A stretch of 64,000 nucleotides of DNA. Origin: Microthrix sp041394405 (GTDB taxonomy: Bacteria > Actinomycetota > Acidimicrobiia > Acidimicrobiales > Microtrichaceae). Made by a program: the position numbers and the translations under genes. The stretch is from positions 1-64,000 of the forward strand of contig JAWKIF010000011.1 in NCBI GenBank assembly GCA_041394405.1, in the 5' to 3' direction. This document shows, one piece after another, positions 1-7,839 of this stretch; the first letter of the stretch is position 1, and every line of letters begins with the position of its first letter. The notes beneath the pieces are model-generated. The model worked only from the letters and a program-made list of their open reading frames with translations, did not search any database and had not been told where the DNA came from.

Positions 1-14
1 CCGCACCCCGCACC

Positions 15-125
15 GTAGTGGGGACACCTGGTGGGGTGATGACCCCGGGGTGGGTCCCCACTTGCGGGCCGCCGCCGTAGTGGGGACACCTGGTGGGGTG
101 ATGGCCCTGAGGTGGGTCCCCACTT
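15..125. repeat. Two-copy direct repeat with internal inverted repeats
   Basis: Two near-identical 49-bp units (15-63 and 77-125, period 62 bp). Each begins GTAGTGGGGACACC and ends GGTGGGTCCCCACTT. Within a unit, AGTGGGGAC and GTCCCCACT are complementary, so each copy could form a 9-bp stem with a loop of roughly 27 nt. The pair lies just past the stop of the minus-strand crcB gene. It could be a terminator for that gene or part of a dispersed repeat family that continues to the left of the window. No T-run follows the stems. Confidence 0.7.
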
Positions 126-132
126 CGGGGCG

Positions 133-519
133 TCAGGCGAGGCCGGCTGCGGCGAGGCTCAGCCCAGCCGCTGCGGCGGCCAGGCTCATCGCCAGGTTGG
201 CGGTCGCGACGACGCCGGCGGCGGCCCAGCGCTCGGCCTGGGTCAGTCGCACGACTTCGACGGAAACGGTGGAGAAGGTGGTGAGGGCTCCACAAAACCC
301 GGTGGCCAGGAGCGCCGTCGGAGCATCACTCAGGCCGCGATGGCGGGCGGCGCCGGCCACCAGTCCGAGGGCGAGCGCGCCGAGTACGTTCACCACCAGC
401 GTGCCCAGGGGCCAGGCGCTGCGCTCGCCTCCGGGAGCGGCGCGATGGGTGATCCACCGGTCGATGACCAACCGCAGCGGCGCACCGATGGCGCCCCCGA
501 GTGCCACCGCCAAGATCAT
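133..519 (-). CDS. crcB: CrcB/Fluc fluoride ion channel, copy 1
   Basis: 128-residue membrane protein of the CrcB/Fluc family, which exports fluoride as a dual-topology dimer in the cytoplasmic membrane. Family marks are the N-terminal GGAIGAPLRL stretch, WPLGTLVVNVLGA, and the pore motif GFCGALTTFST near residues 75-84, with four hydrophobic segments. The usual length is about 125 residues, so I start at the ATG at 519 although the reading frame stays open further upstream. A second crcB gene is divergent, 72 bp away. Actinobacteria commonly carry two crcB genes whose products form a heterodimer, which is the likely arrangement here (family knowledge plus inference). Confidence 0.88.
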   Translation of the reverse strand: MILAVALGGAIGAPLRLVIDRWITHRAAPGGERSAWPLGTLVVNVLGALALGLVAGAARHRGLSDAPTALLATGFCGALTTFSTVSVEVVRLTQAERWAAAGVVATANLAMSLAAAAAGLSLAAAGLA

Positions 520-591
520 CACGATCGAGAGGGTACGACACCCCGGGGCCCACGGTCGTTGCCGCGTGGTGAGTGGCGGTACCCTGCGGCG
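520..591. promoter_or_regulatory. Divergent crcB promoter region
   Basis: The 72-bp gap between the two divergent crcB genes has AGGGTAC at 530-536 and its complement GTACCCT at 579-585. Read outward, each gives a TACCCT hexamer 7-10 nt before the respective start codon, so both genes could have short leaders or be leaderless with symmetric -10 elements. A weak TTGCCG at 559-564 could be a -35 for the plus-strand gene. I did not find a recognisable fluoride riboswitch. Confidence 0.35.
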
Positions 592-1089
592 GTGGCCGTT
601 GAGGAGCCGGGCGGCTGCCTGCCCAACCCGGAGGTAGACCCCGACCTGCTGGTAGGCAGAGGAGGCGGAACCACCCGGCCATGGCCGGGGTGGGACGTGC
701 TGGCGGCGGTGAGCGTGGGCGGTGCGCTCGGCGCGACGGCGCGCTACGGGGTGACGCTCGCCGTGCCGACGACGGCCCAGGGGTGGCCCTGGGCAACGTT
801 CATCGCCAACGTTGGTGGCAGCCTGGGGCTGGGCGCCCTCACCGCGCTGGCCGTGGCCAGGTACCCCCTGCATCCGCTGGTGCGCCCGCTGCTCGGCGTC
901 GGAGTGCTCGGCAGCTTCACGACATACTCGACCTTCGTGGTGGAGATCGACACCCGGCTCGGGCAGGGCCAGATGGCGATGGCGGTGGTCTATGCGCTGG
1001 GCAGCGTGGTCGCCGGTGTGGGCGCTGCGGCGGCCGGGCTTGGCATGGGCCGGCGGCTCGCCGGGGAAGGGCCCTGCACCGCCCGGTGA
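592..1089 (+). CDS. crcB: CrcB/Fluc fluoride ion channel, copy 2
   Basis: Second Fluc family fluoride channel. The core runs from VLAAVSVGGALGATARYG to the end, with ANVGGSLGLGAL and the signature GSFTTYSTFVVE, and four predicted membrane segments. The GTG at 592 gives 165 residues with a polar N-terminal tail containing PEVDPDL; tails of this type are known on actinobacterial CrcB proteins. A GTG at 697 would give a minimal 130-residue channel and is the alternative. It probably pairs with the divergent copy at 133-519. The main uncertainty is the start. Confidence 0.85.
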   Translation: MAVEEPGGCLPNPEVDPDLLVGRGGGTTRPWPGWDVLAAVSVGGALGATARYGVTLAVPTTAQGWPWATFIANVGGSLGLGALTALAVARYPLHPLVRPLLGVGVLGSFTTYSTFVVEIDTRLGQGQMAMAVVYALGSVVAGVGAAAAGLGMGRRLAGEGPCTAR

Positions 1090-1145
1090 GCGTGTCGCGG
1101 GCCGGCGACCCGGTCACCCTCGCCGCGTGATTTCGGCCAGGCAAC

Positions 1146-2243
1146 TCAGATGGACAGCAGCGTGCGCAGGCCGACACCTGCGGTCATGTCGGCGGCGGCC
1201 TCGTCCAACTGGGTCAGCGGTCTTCGAGCGGTCACCAGCGCCTCGAGGTCGAGCCGGCCCGATCGGTACAGGTTGAGGATCATGGGTATGTCGCGCAGCG
1301 AGTTGGCACCTCCCAGGAGGCACCCCAGCAACCGCTTGCCGGACACCGCAAAGAAGGTGGGTGACAACTGCAGCGACTCGTCGATGGGGCCCGCGCCAAC
1401 CAGGACGGTGGTGCCCCCGGTGCGGGTGGCGGCCAGCGCCGCCTCGGCGATGGATGCCGAACCGACCGCCTCGAACGCATGGTCTGCGCCGATACCGGCG
1501 GTGGCCGCATGAACGCAGGAGACGACGTCGTCGCTTGAGGGATCAACCGCGTCCGTGGCACCAAAGTGGGCCGCCAGGTCTCGCCGGTGGGCCTGCGGGT
1601 CGGACACGACGATGCGGGCCGCCCCCGCCGCCCGAGCCCCCGCCACGATCGACATGCCCACGCCGCCCAGGCCCATGACGGCCACCGTGTCGCCGGGGCG
1701 CACGCGGGCCGTGTTGAACACGGCGCCGACGCCGGTCTGTACGGCACACCCCACCACGGCGGCCACCTCGAGGGGAACCTCGTCGGGCACCCGCACGGCA
1801 CCCGTTTCGGCGGTCACCACCCGTTCGGCGAAGCCCCCAACTCCCAGGCCCCGGTAGACGGTCTCCCCGCCTCGTGACAGCCCCGTCGAGCCGTCGGGGA
1901 AGGTGTTGGTGAGCAGCGCCGCCGAGTTCACGCAGTGCGAGGCCTGATCCCGGACGCACCAGTAGCAGCGACCACAGGGTGGCACGGGGGTGATGATCAC
2001 CGGGTCGCCAACCGAATGGGAGGCCACGCCCGGTCCGACGTGTGCGATGCGGCCCGCCGCCTCGTGGCCCAGCACGATGGGGAGCGGCGCGGGGTGAACG
2101 CCGGTGAACAGCGACAGGTCGCTGTGGCACAGCCCACACCACTCCACGTCGACCGCCACCTGGCCGGGGCCAGGTTCGGCGATGTCCAAGTCGTCGACGA
2201 TGACCGCCGACTCGCCCGCTTGTTCCAGCACTGCTGCGCGCAT
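1146..2243 (-). CDS. Zinc-dependent alcohol dehydrogenase (MDR family)
   Basis: 365-residue medium-chain dehydrogenase/reductase, expected to oxidise an alcohol or reduce an aldehyde with NAD(P). Visible: catalytic zinc ligands in EWCGLCHSD and GHEAAG, the structural zinc cluster PPCGRCYWCVRDQASHC, and the Rossmann motif GLGGVGMS followed by VVSDPQ. I place the start at the ATG at 2243 because AGGGGGC lies about 5 nt upstream; the frame stays open ten codons further to a weaker start at 2273. The length is normal for a class III-like or mycothiol/formaldehyde-type alcohol dehydrogenase. The substrate cannot be told from sequence. It stands alone, divergent from the next gene. Confidence 0.88.
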   Translation of the reverse strand: MRAAVLEQAGESAVIVDDLDIAEPGPGQVAVDVEWCGLCHSDLSLFTGVHPAPLPIVLGHEAAGRIAHVGPGVASHSVGDPVIITPVPPCGRCYWCVRDQASHCVNSAALLTNTFPDGSTGLSRGGETVYRGLGVGGFAERVVTAETGAVRVPDEVPLEVAAVVGCAVQTGVGAVFNTARVRPGDTVAVMGLGGVGMSIVAGARAAGAARIVVSDPQAHRRDLAAHFGATDAVDPSSDDVVSCVHAATAGIGADHAFEAVGSASIAEAALAATRTGGTTVLVGAGPIDESLQLSPTFFAVSGKRLLGCLLGGANSLRDIPMILNLYRSGRLDLEALVTARRPLTQLDEAAADMTAGVGLRTLLSI

Positions 2244-2367
2244 ATCGCCCCCTCGTGTCGCCTCGGTGCTCACGAGACGTCGTCAGTGTGTCAGGCCTCC
2301 GGGCCGGCGTCAGGTGAACCCAGCACCCGGCGTCGGCGTGGGATATCGCACTCAGGGGCGGGGGATG

Positions 2368-2387
2368 CCCGCCCCAATCGGGGCGGG
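2368..2387. repeat. 8-bp perfect hairpin between divergent genes
   Basis: CCCGCCCC (2368-2375), loop AATC, GGGGCGGG (2380-2387). It lies between the alcohol dehydrogenase start (2243) and the wall-anchored protein start (2512). It may be an operator or a 5'-leader hairpin of the plus-strand gene; nothing further supports either role. Confidence 0.45.
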
Positions 2388-2511
2388 ATCGGCCGAAAAT
2401 GCCGTGTTGCCCTATGCGCTCAGAGTGCAGACAGGGCTACGATCAGCGGAGGTTGGTGATAGGCGGTGCTCGATGGCAGATCGCCCGCTTGTCGACAGGG
2501 AGGACTCCGAC

Positions 2512-5415
2512 ATGTTGCACCACAGGCTTGGCCGTAGCCGGCAGCGCGCCGGCGCCCGGAGGTCCTCCCGTGTCATGGGCGTTGGCTTGCTCCTGGCGCT
2601 GGTGGGTGGGGCATTGACCGCCCTCGCCGTCACCAGCACGCCGATGGCCGGTGCGGTCACGACCTGGACGCCGACAGGCGCATGCGGATCGCTCGCCTCC
2701 ACCACGGTGCCAAACGGCGTCTACAAGCTGAGCGTGTTGATGACGGGTGGAAACGGCGGCGACGCGGGCGTGCAGAGCGGCGGCGCCTCGGGCCTGGGTG
2801 GGAAGGGCAGCGCCGTCGCTGCGCAGTTCGACGTCACGCCGGGACAGATGATCTCGGCGGTCGTCGGCTGCAACGGCGTCGACGGGGCCGATCAGTCGGC
2901 CGGGTTTAACACCGGCGGCAACGGCTGGAGCCTGGGTGGCGGTGCCGGCAGCGGCACGCTGCCGTTGGGGCTGACCGGCGCGTCGGCGGGCTCGGGCGGC
3001 GGCGCGACGGCAATATGCCTGGGGACAACGTGCAGCGGAACGGCTAGCTCCAACGTGTTGGCGGTTGCCGGTGGCGGCGGCGGTGGCGGGGTCTCGGACT
3101 GCAGCAGCGTCGCAGGCGGCAACGGCGGCATCGGTGGCGCCGGAACCTTGAACGTCTCGCTGAAGAACGGCGGAAACGGTGGGACCAGCACCGGCGGTGG
3201 TGGTTTCGGGGGCTCCACCGGCGCACCAAACGGGGTCAACGGAACCAACGCCAGCGGGGGCCTGGGGGCCAACGTGGCCGGCGGTGGTGGTGGGGCCGGT
3301 TACGGCGGTGCTGGGGCAGGGGCCAATGCATCCGGCAGCTGCGCCGGCGCCGGCGGCGGCGGTGGCGGCTCGTCGTACGTCAAGGAGCCCGGCAAGGGCG
3401 TGTTCGACACCTCGACCCAGGCTGCGGGCACCCTCACGGTGACCTTCGACGACAGCGTCGCCTGCGGCACCCCACCCAACCTGGACGGCGATGGGGACGG
3501 CTATTGCGGCACCGACGACCCCGACGATGCCGACGCTTGTGTGCCGGTGGCGAATGACTCCGATGGCGACGGCGTGTGTCGAGGGGAAGACCCGGACGAC
3601 GGCGATGCGTGCGTGCCGACCGGCGTCGACGCCGACCAAGACGGTGTCTGCATCCCCGAGGACACCGACGATGCCGATCCGTGTGTTCCCGACGGCACCG
3701 ACAACGACGGTGACGGCGTGTGCGCCAAGGATCCGCTGGAAACTGATGACAACGACGCCTGCGTGCCAGATGGCACCGACGCCGACGGCGACGGCTCGTG
3801 TGCATCGGTCGACCCGGACGAGGCCGATCCTTGCGTGCCCGACAACACCGACCTCGACCAGGACGGCGTCTGTGCGCCGGTGGACCCCAACGACAACAAC
3901 GCCTGCATTCCGTTGTCGGTGGACGCCGACGGCGACCGGGTATGCGTGCCCGAGGACACCGATGACGGCAACGCCTGCATCCCGGTCAGCACCGACACCG
4001 ACGGTGACGGCTACTGCGTCAACGATCCCTTGGAGACCAACGACGCCGACCCGTGCATTCCCGATCCCACCGATGCCGACGGCGACGGGGTGTGCGTGCC
4101 CGAGGACACCAGCGACAACAACGCATGCATCCCCGATGCCACCGATGTCGACGGGGACGGGGTGTGCGTGAACGACCCGACGGAGACCGACGACGACGAC
4201 CCGTGCGTGCCCGATGACACCGATGAGGATGGCGACGGGCGCTGTCTGAAGGACCCGACGGAGACCGACGACACCGACGCCTGCGTGCCAGTTGGCGTCG
4301 ACCTGGACGGCGACGGCATCTGCGCTCCCCAGGACCCGAACGACAACGATTCGTGCCAGGGGCCAAACACACCGGTGGACGTCGACGGTGATGGCATCTG
4401 CCTGCCCACCGATCGCGACGACCGGGACGCCTGCAACCCGGACGGCACCGACTCGGACAGCGATGGCTTCTGTCGGTCGGTGGACCCGGACGACTTCGAT
4501 CCGTGCGTGCCGGTAGCGAGGGATTCCGACCGGGACGGCATCTGCCAACCCGAGGATCCCGACGACCGGTCGAGCTGCATCCCCGACTATCGCTCACCTG
4601 AGTGCAGCAAGGCTGCAGACACCGACGGCAACCAGGCCCCCGACTGGATCGAGTATGCGCTGTGCGGCGCGCCCGGCTGCATCGACGAGCAGATCGCGGC
4701 CGAGAGCTTCGTGCAGTGTGCGGCCGACCAGACGCAAGAAGTTGGCGTTCCGCTGACCTGGGAGCAGGCCCAGATCGTGAACGGTGAGCGACGGCCGCTG
4801 CCGTTCGCGTCACAGACCACGGTGACCATGGTGATGTACTCCGATCCGGTGCTGTTGTTCTCGGGCCCGAAGCCCAGCAACGACACCTTCAGCATCACGA
4901 TCCCGGCGGACTCGGACATCGGCGTGGAGCACAAGTTCGTGTTCTACGGCCAAGACGCCGACGGAAACCCGTTGGTGCTTGGATGCCAGATGGGCCTGAC
5001 CCGCAGCAGCAACTCCACCAGCACGGGAGGAACAGGTTCCACCGGCACCGGCGGTGGGCTCTCCGACGGCACCACGACCGGGGCGTTCAGCCCGTCTCCG
5101 ACTGGCGGCACCGGCGGCGGAGACGTCGGCCCCAGCACGGGCGGCACGGGCGGCACGGGTTCGACCGGCGGCACGGGCGGCTCGGGGGGAACCAGCGGCG
5201 GCGCGGTTGAGGCCTCGGGCACGGGTTCGAGCGGCAGCACCGGCGGCACCGGTGGCACCGGTGGTGGTGTGGGCACCGAGGTGGGCGGCGCCACCCAGGC
5301 GGGCGGGGGCTTGGCCGCCACCGGCACCAACATGGGCGGCGTGCTCGGTCTCGGCATTGCCATGATGGTGGGTGGCCTGTTGCTGGTCGGCACCCGCCGC
5401 CGGGTGGCGATCTAG
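2512..5415 (+). CDS. Large wall-anchored surface protein: glycine-rich region, TSP3-like calcium repeats, LAATG sorting signal
   Basis: 967-residue exported protein. AGGGAGGA at 2497-2504 sets the ATG at 2512. Residues 1-48 are an Arg-rich signal peptide ending near PMAGA. Residues of about 50-315 form a glycine-rich domain (GGNGG, GGGGGGG runs). About residues 323-694 hold 15 tandem units of about 24 residues built on DxDGDGxC...DxxDxDxCxP, like thrombospondin type 3 calcium-binding repeats with two cysteines per unit. A 120-residue region follows, then a Gly/Ser/Thr linker. The C-terminus is LAATG (934-938), a hydrophobic helix and GTRRR, the layout of an LAxTG sortase substrate (class E type). 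Likely a calcium-stabilised cell-surface fibre or adhesin. No sortase gene is in the window. Confidence 0.82.
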   Translation: MLHHRLGRSRQRAGARRSSRVMGVGLLLALVGGALTALAVTSTPMAGAVTTWTPTGACGSLASTTVPNGVYKLSVLMTGGNGGDAGVQSGGASGLGGKGSAVAAQFDVTPGQMISAVVGCNGVDGADQSAGFNTGGNGWSLGGGAGSGTLPLGLTGASAGSGGGATAICLGTTCSGTASSNVLAVAGGGGGGGVSDCSSVAGGNGGIGGAGTLNVSLKNGGNGGTSTGGGGFGGSTGAPNGVNGTNASGGLGANVAGGGGGAGYGGAGAGANASGSCAGAGGGGGGSSYVKEPGKGVFDTSTQAAGTLTVTFDDSVACGTPPNLDGDGDGYCGTDDPDDADACVPVANDSDGDGVCRGEDPDDGDACVPTGVDADQDGVCIPEDTDDADPCVPDGTDNDGDGVCAKDPLETDDNDACVPDGTDADGDGSCASVDPDEADPCVPDNTDLDQDGVCAPVDPNDNNACIPLSVDADGDRVCVPEDTDDGNACIPVSTDTDGDGYCVNDPLETNDADPCIPDPTDADGDGVCVPEDTSDNNACIPDATDVDGDGVCVNDPTETDDDDPCVPDDTDEDGDGRCLKDPTETDDTDACVPVGVDLDGDGICAPQDPNDNDSCQGPNTPVDVDGDGICLPTDRDDRDACNPDGTDSDSDGFCRSVDPDDFDPCVPVARDSDRDGICQPEDPDDRSSCIPDYRSPECSKAADTDGNQAPDWIEYALCGAPGCIDEQIAAESFVQCAADQTQEVGVPLTWEQAQIVNGERRPLPFASQTTVTMVMYSDPVLLFSGPKPSNDTFSITIPADSDIGVEHKFVFYGQDADGNPLVLGCQMGLTRSSNSTSTGGTGSTGTGGGLSDGTTTGAFSPSPTGGTGGGDVGPSTGGTGGTGSTGGTGGSGGTSGGAVEASGTGSSGSTGGTGGTGGGVGTEVGGATQAGGGLAATGTNMGGVLGLGIAMMVGGLLLVGTRRRVAI
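3482..4590 (+). repeat. Tandem array of about 15 coding repeats (about 72-78 bp)
   Basis: Coding repeat array inside the surface protein. Each unit encodes D-x-D-x-D-G-x-C then a D/E-rich loop with a second Cys-x-Pro. Most units are 24 residues; those with an extra DPLET or DPTET insert are 26. The acidic loops match calcium-binding TSP3/EF-hand-like spacing. Confidence 0.85.
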
Positions 5416-5440
5416 CCGGGCCCCGCCTGGCGCCCGGCCC

Positions 5441-5465
5441 GTTGCGGGCTCAGCGAGCCCGCAAC
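5441..5465. terminator. Bidirectional terminator hairpin
   Basis: Perfect 11-bp inverted repeat: GTTGCGGGCTC (5441-5451), loop AGC, GAGCCCGCAAC (5455-5465). It sits between the convergent surface-protein and yaaA genes and overlaps the last codons of yaaA. There is no T-run, as is common in high-GC actinobacteria. Confidence 0.65.
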
Positions 5466-6136
5466 ACCGCCTGGGGCTGCGGGTCCTCCAGCACCGAATC
5501 GCCGGGATCGAATCGGTACCCGGCCGGATGGTCGAACTGGGCCAAGGCCTCCACCTCCGTGAGGCGTGCCTCCAGGATGTGGCGCACCAGCGCGCCCTTC
5601 AGCAGCTTGTTCCAGTGGGCCACCGTCCTGCCCGATTGGTCGAGGAACCTCACCGTGATGCGACGATGGGTCGGCACCTCGCCGGGGTTCCACGAGCTCG
5701 AGTGCTCGCCGGGGAGCAGGTCCCACACGACTGCGCCCCTCAGGTGATCGGCGAGCGCCTCGGTCAGCCGGGGCCGCCACCACGATGCCAGGCGCCCGAA
5801 GGGCGGCAGCGAGTCGCCCGGCCCCAAGCGGTGGTCGGGCATGGGATCGCCCACAGCGGATGCCCCCAGTGCGCCGCTGAAGATCAGCACCGAGGTTCGT
5901 GCTCGCCGACGCGCAGCGGAGCTCAGCGACGGATAGTCGAGCTCGCGGAACAGCACGCCGGAGAATCGGTCGATGGTTTGCCGCGTGGGAGCGTCGGCGA
6001 GGCCCGCTGCGCCCAACACCGTCGACCTGGCCTCGTCAAGTGCGGGAAGCGCCGACTCACCCGGGGCCCACGGCCCTCCTGCGCCATCTGGGGCGGTGCT
6101 GCGGCTGTGGGGAAGGAGGATGGCCAGTTTGCGCAC
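5450..6136 (-). CDS. yaaA: YaaA family protein (peroxide stress, UPF0246)
   Basis: 228 residues from the GTG at 6136 (MRKLAILLPHS...). Family features are the N-terminal ILLPHS strand with KLAILLP, FSGVLFRELDYPSL, VLIFSGALGA, the DHRLGPGDSLP stretch and the C-terminal THRRITVRF...WNKLLKGALVRHIL. YaaA proteins limit iron and oxidative damage to DNA after peroxide exposure in E. coli, and a DNA-binding fold has been described. The frame is open 26 codons further upstream, but that part is low-complexity and does not resemble the family. Its 3' end overlaps the hairpin at 5441-5465. Confidence 0.75.
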   Translation of the reverse strand: MRKLAILLPHSRSTAPDGAGGPWAPGESALPALDEARSTVLGAAGLADAPTRQTIDRFSGVLFRELDYPSLSSAARRRARTSVLIFSGALGASAVGDPMPDHRLGPGDSLPPFGRLASWWRPRLTEALADHLRGAVVWDLLPGEHSSSWNPGEVPTHRRITVRFLDQSGRTVAHWNKLLKGALVRHILEARLTEVEALAQFDHPAGYRFDPGDSVLEDPQPQAVLRAR

Positions 6137-6229
6137 GTGCGACGGTGTAGCAGGCGGCTCGGGCGCGTAACAACGCCGCGTCCGAATGCGCGGCCAAGTA
6201 CCAGCAGGCGGCACTTGGTGCGCGGTGCG

Positions 6230-7831
6230 TCAGGTTGGCCCATGGGCATCGGACGCCGGCCGAGCGCCGCCCGAGGAGTAGCGCGAACGCAGCGCGTTCT
6301 TGGTCACCTTGCCCATGGAGTTGCGCGGCAGGTCGGCCACCAGCTCCCAGCGTTTGGGCACCTTGTAGGCCGAGAGGGCCTGGCGGGCCCCGGCGGCCAG
6401 TTCCTGGCGCAGCAGGTCGGCATGGACCGCGTCGTCCAGCGCCGCAGCGTCGGAGGGCACCACCACGGCAGCGACCCGCTCGCCCCATTCGGTGTCGGGT
6501 AAGCCAATCACGGCGACCTCGGCGACGCCCTCGACGTCGGCCACTGCCGCCTCGACCTCGGCGGGGTAGACGTTGAGGCCGCCGGTGATGATCACATCCT
6601 TGGCTCGGCCAACCAGGTGCAGGTATCCGTCGCCGTCCATCCAGCCCAAGTCGCCGGTGCGAAACCAACCATCCTCCGTCCAGTCCGTGCCCGTGCGGCC
6701 CCCGCCCTGGTAGCCATCGAAGACGCTGGGGCCTCGGACCTCGACGATGCCCACCTCCCCGCCGGCAGCCTCCCCGCCGGCAGCCTCCCCGCCGTTGACT
6801 GCCCCGCTGCGGTTGGATCCGACATCGGTGGCACTCCGGCCAATGTCCACGCGAACCTCGACACCCGGCAGTGCCGTGCCGACCGAACCTGGCTTGCGGG
6901 CACCGTCCAGGGGATTGGACGTGATCATCAGCGTCTCGGTCATGCCGTAGCGCTCCACCACCTCCAACCCGGTGCGAGACGCAACCCTGCGGCGGGTGGC
7001 GGAGCTCAAGGGTGCGGATCCGGAGGTGGCCAGACGCAGGTTGGCGCAGGCGGCTGGGGTGAAGCCGTCGTGTCGCATCAAGCGCTCGTAGTAGGTGGGC
7101 ACCCCCATGAACACGGTGGCGTGTGGCAAGGCCTCGACGACGGCCTCGGCCTCAAACCGGTCCAACCACCGCATGGAGGCCCCGGAGGCGAGGACGCAGC
7201 CGAGGCCCACGAACAACCCGTGGGCGTGGTGCGTGGGCAGCGCATGCACCAGCACGTCGTCCCGCGTGAACCGCCATGCGTCGCACAAGGCCAACGCGTT
7301 GGCCGCCAGCGCCGAGCCGCTGAGCGGCACCCCCTTTGGTCGCCCCGTCGTGCCGGAGGTGTACAGCATGGCGGCCGTACCACCGGGGTCCAGCCTTGGG
7401 TCGTCCAGCTCCGGGTCGCCCGCCGGGTCATCGAGTGCTGGGCGACCCGGAGCCCCGGTGTCAGCGCTGGGGCGAGGTCCGACGAGGTCCTCGATGGCCC
7501 TCGCACCGTCCACCACCAACGTGGGCGCCGCGTCAGCCAGCACGTGACGCAGTTCTGCGTCGGTCGCCCCTGGTGCCACCGGGGTCCACACGGCACCGAG
7601 GCGCATGGCACCCAGGTAGGCGGCGAGCGCCTCGACCGACTTGGGCGCCCGCACCACCACGGGGCGTCCCTGCGCGGCGCCCGCACCGGCCAGCGTGTCG
7701 GCGGCCCGAGCGGCCCAGCGCCAGCAGGTGCCGTAGGACAGCGCCTCCTGGTCGCGGTCGGCCTGGACGAGCACCGCGTGCGGTTGGCGTTGGACATGGC
7801 GGGCGATGAGGGTGGTCAGGTGGCGGGCCAC
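6230..7831 (-). CDS. Malonyl-CoA synthetase-like acyl-CoA ligase (MatB/ACSF3 type)
   Basis: 533-residue ANL-superfamily adenylating enzyme that activates a carboxylic acid with ATP and loads it on CoA. Motifs: AMP-binding loop LYTSGTTGRPKGVPLS, LPTHHAHGLFVG, FMGVPTYYERL, SGSAPL, ERYGMTETLMITSNP, the TGDLG hinge, GRAKDVIITGGLNVYP and the C-terminal catalytic lysine context PRNSMGKVTKNAL. The THHAHGLF, GMTETLMITSNP and GSVGTALPGVEVRV stretches resemble malonyl-CoA synthetases more than fatty acyl-CoA ligases (family knowledge). I use the GTG at 7831, 8 nt after the upstream gene stop, so the two are probably co-transcribed. An imperfect 15-bp minisatellite (6756-6800) adds GGEAA repeats in a surface loop. 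Confidence 0.82.
   Translation of the reverse strand: MARHLTTLIARHVQRQPHAVLVQADRDQEALSYGTCWRWAARAADTLAGAGAAQGRPVVVRAPKSVEALAAYLGAMRLGAVWTPVAPGATDAELRHVLADAAPTLVVDGARAIEDLVGPRPSADTGAPGRPALDDPAGDPELDDPRLDPGGTAAMLYTSGTTGRPKGVPLSGSALAANALALCDAWRFTRDDVLVHALPTHHAHGLFVGLGCVLASGASMRWLDRFEAEAVVEALPHATVFMGVPTYYERLMRHDGFTPAACANLRLATSGSAPLSSATRRRVASRTGLEVVERYGMTETLMITSNPLDGARKPGSVGTALPGVEVRVDIGRSATDVGSNRSGAVNGGEAAGGEAAGGEVGIVEVRGPSVFDGYQGGGRTGTDWTEDGWFRTGDLGWMDGDGYLHLVGRAKDVIITGGLNVYPAEVEAAVADVEGVAEVAVIGLPDTEWGERVAAVVVPSDAAALDDAVHADLLRQELAAGARQALSAYKVPKRWELVADLPRNSMGKVTKNALRSRYSSGGARPASDAHGPT
6756..6800 (-). repeat. 15-bp minisatellite inside the ligase gene
   Basis: Two exact copies of TCCCCGCCGGCAGCC (6756-6770 and 6771-6785, plus-strand reading) followed by a diverged third copy (6786-6800). 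Translated on the minus strand they give a GGEAA-type repeat that lengthens a loop before the C-terminal GIVEVRGP strand. Copy number may vary without changing the reading frame. Confidence 0.7.
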
Positions 7832-7839
7832 GAGCCCGC

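Noticed and set aside
520..591. Fluoride riboswitch upstream of crcB
   Set aside because: No match to the conserved core of the crcB motif; the gap is too short and shared by two divergent promoters.
2443..4548. 701-codon minus-strand frame opposite the surface protein
   Set aside because: It arises from the GAC/GGC-rich repeats, whose complement is also open; the plus strand has signal peptide, repeats and sorting signal.
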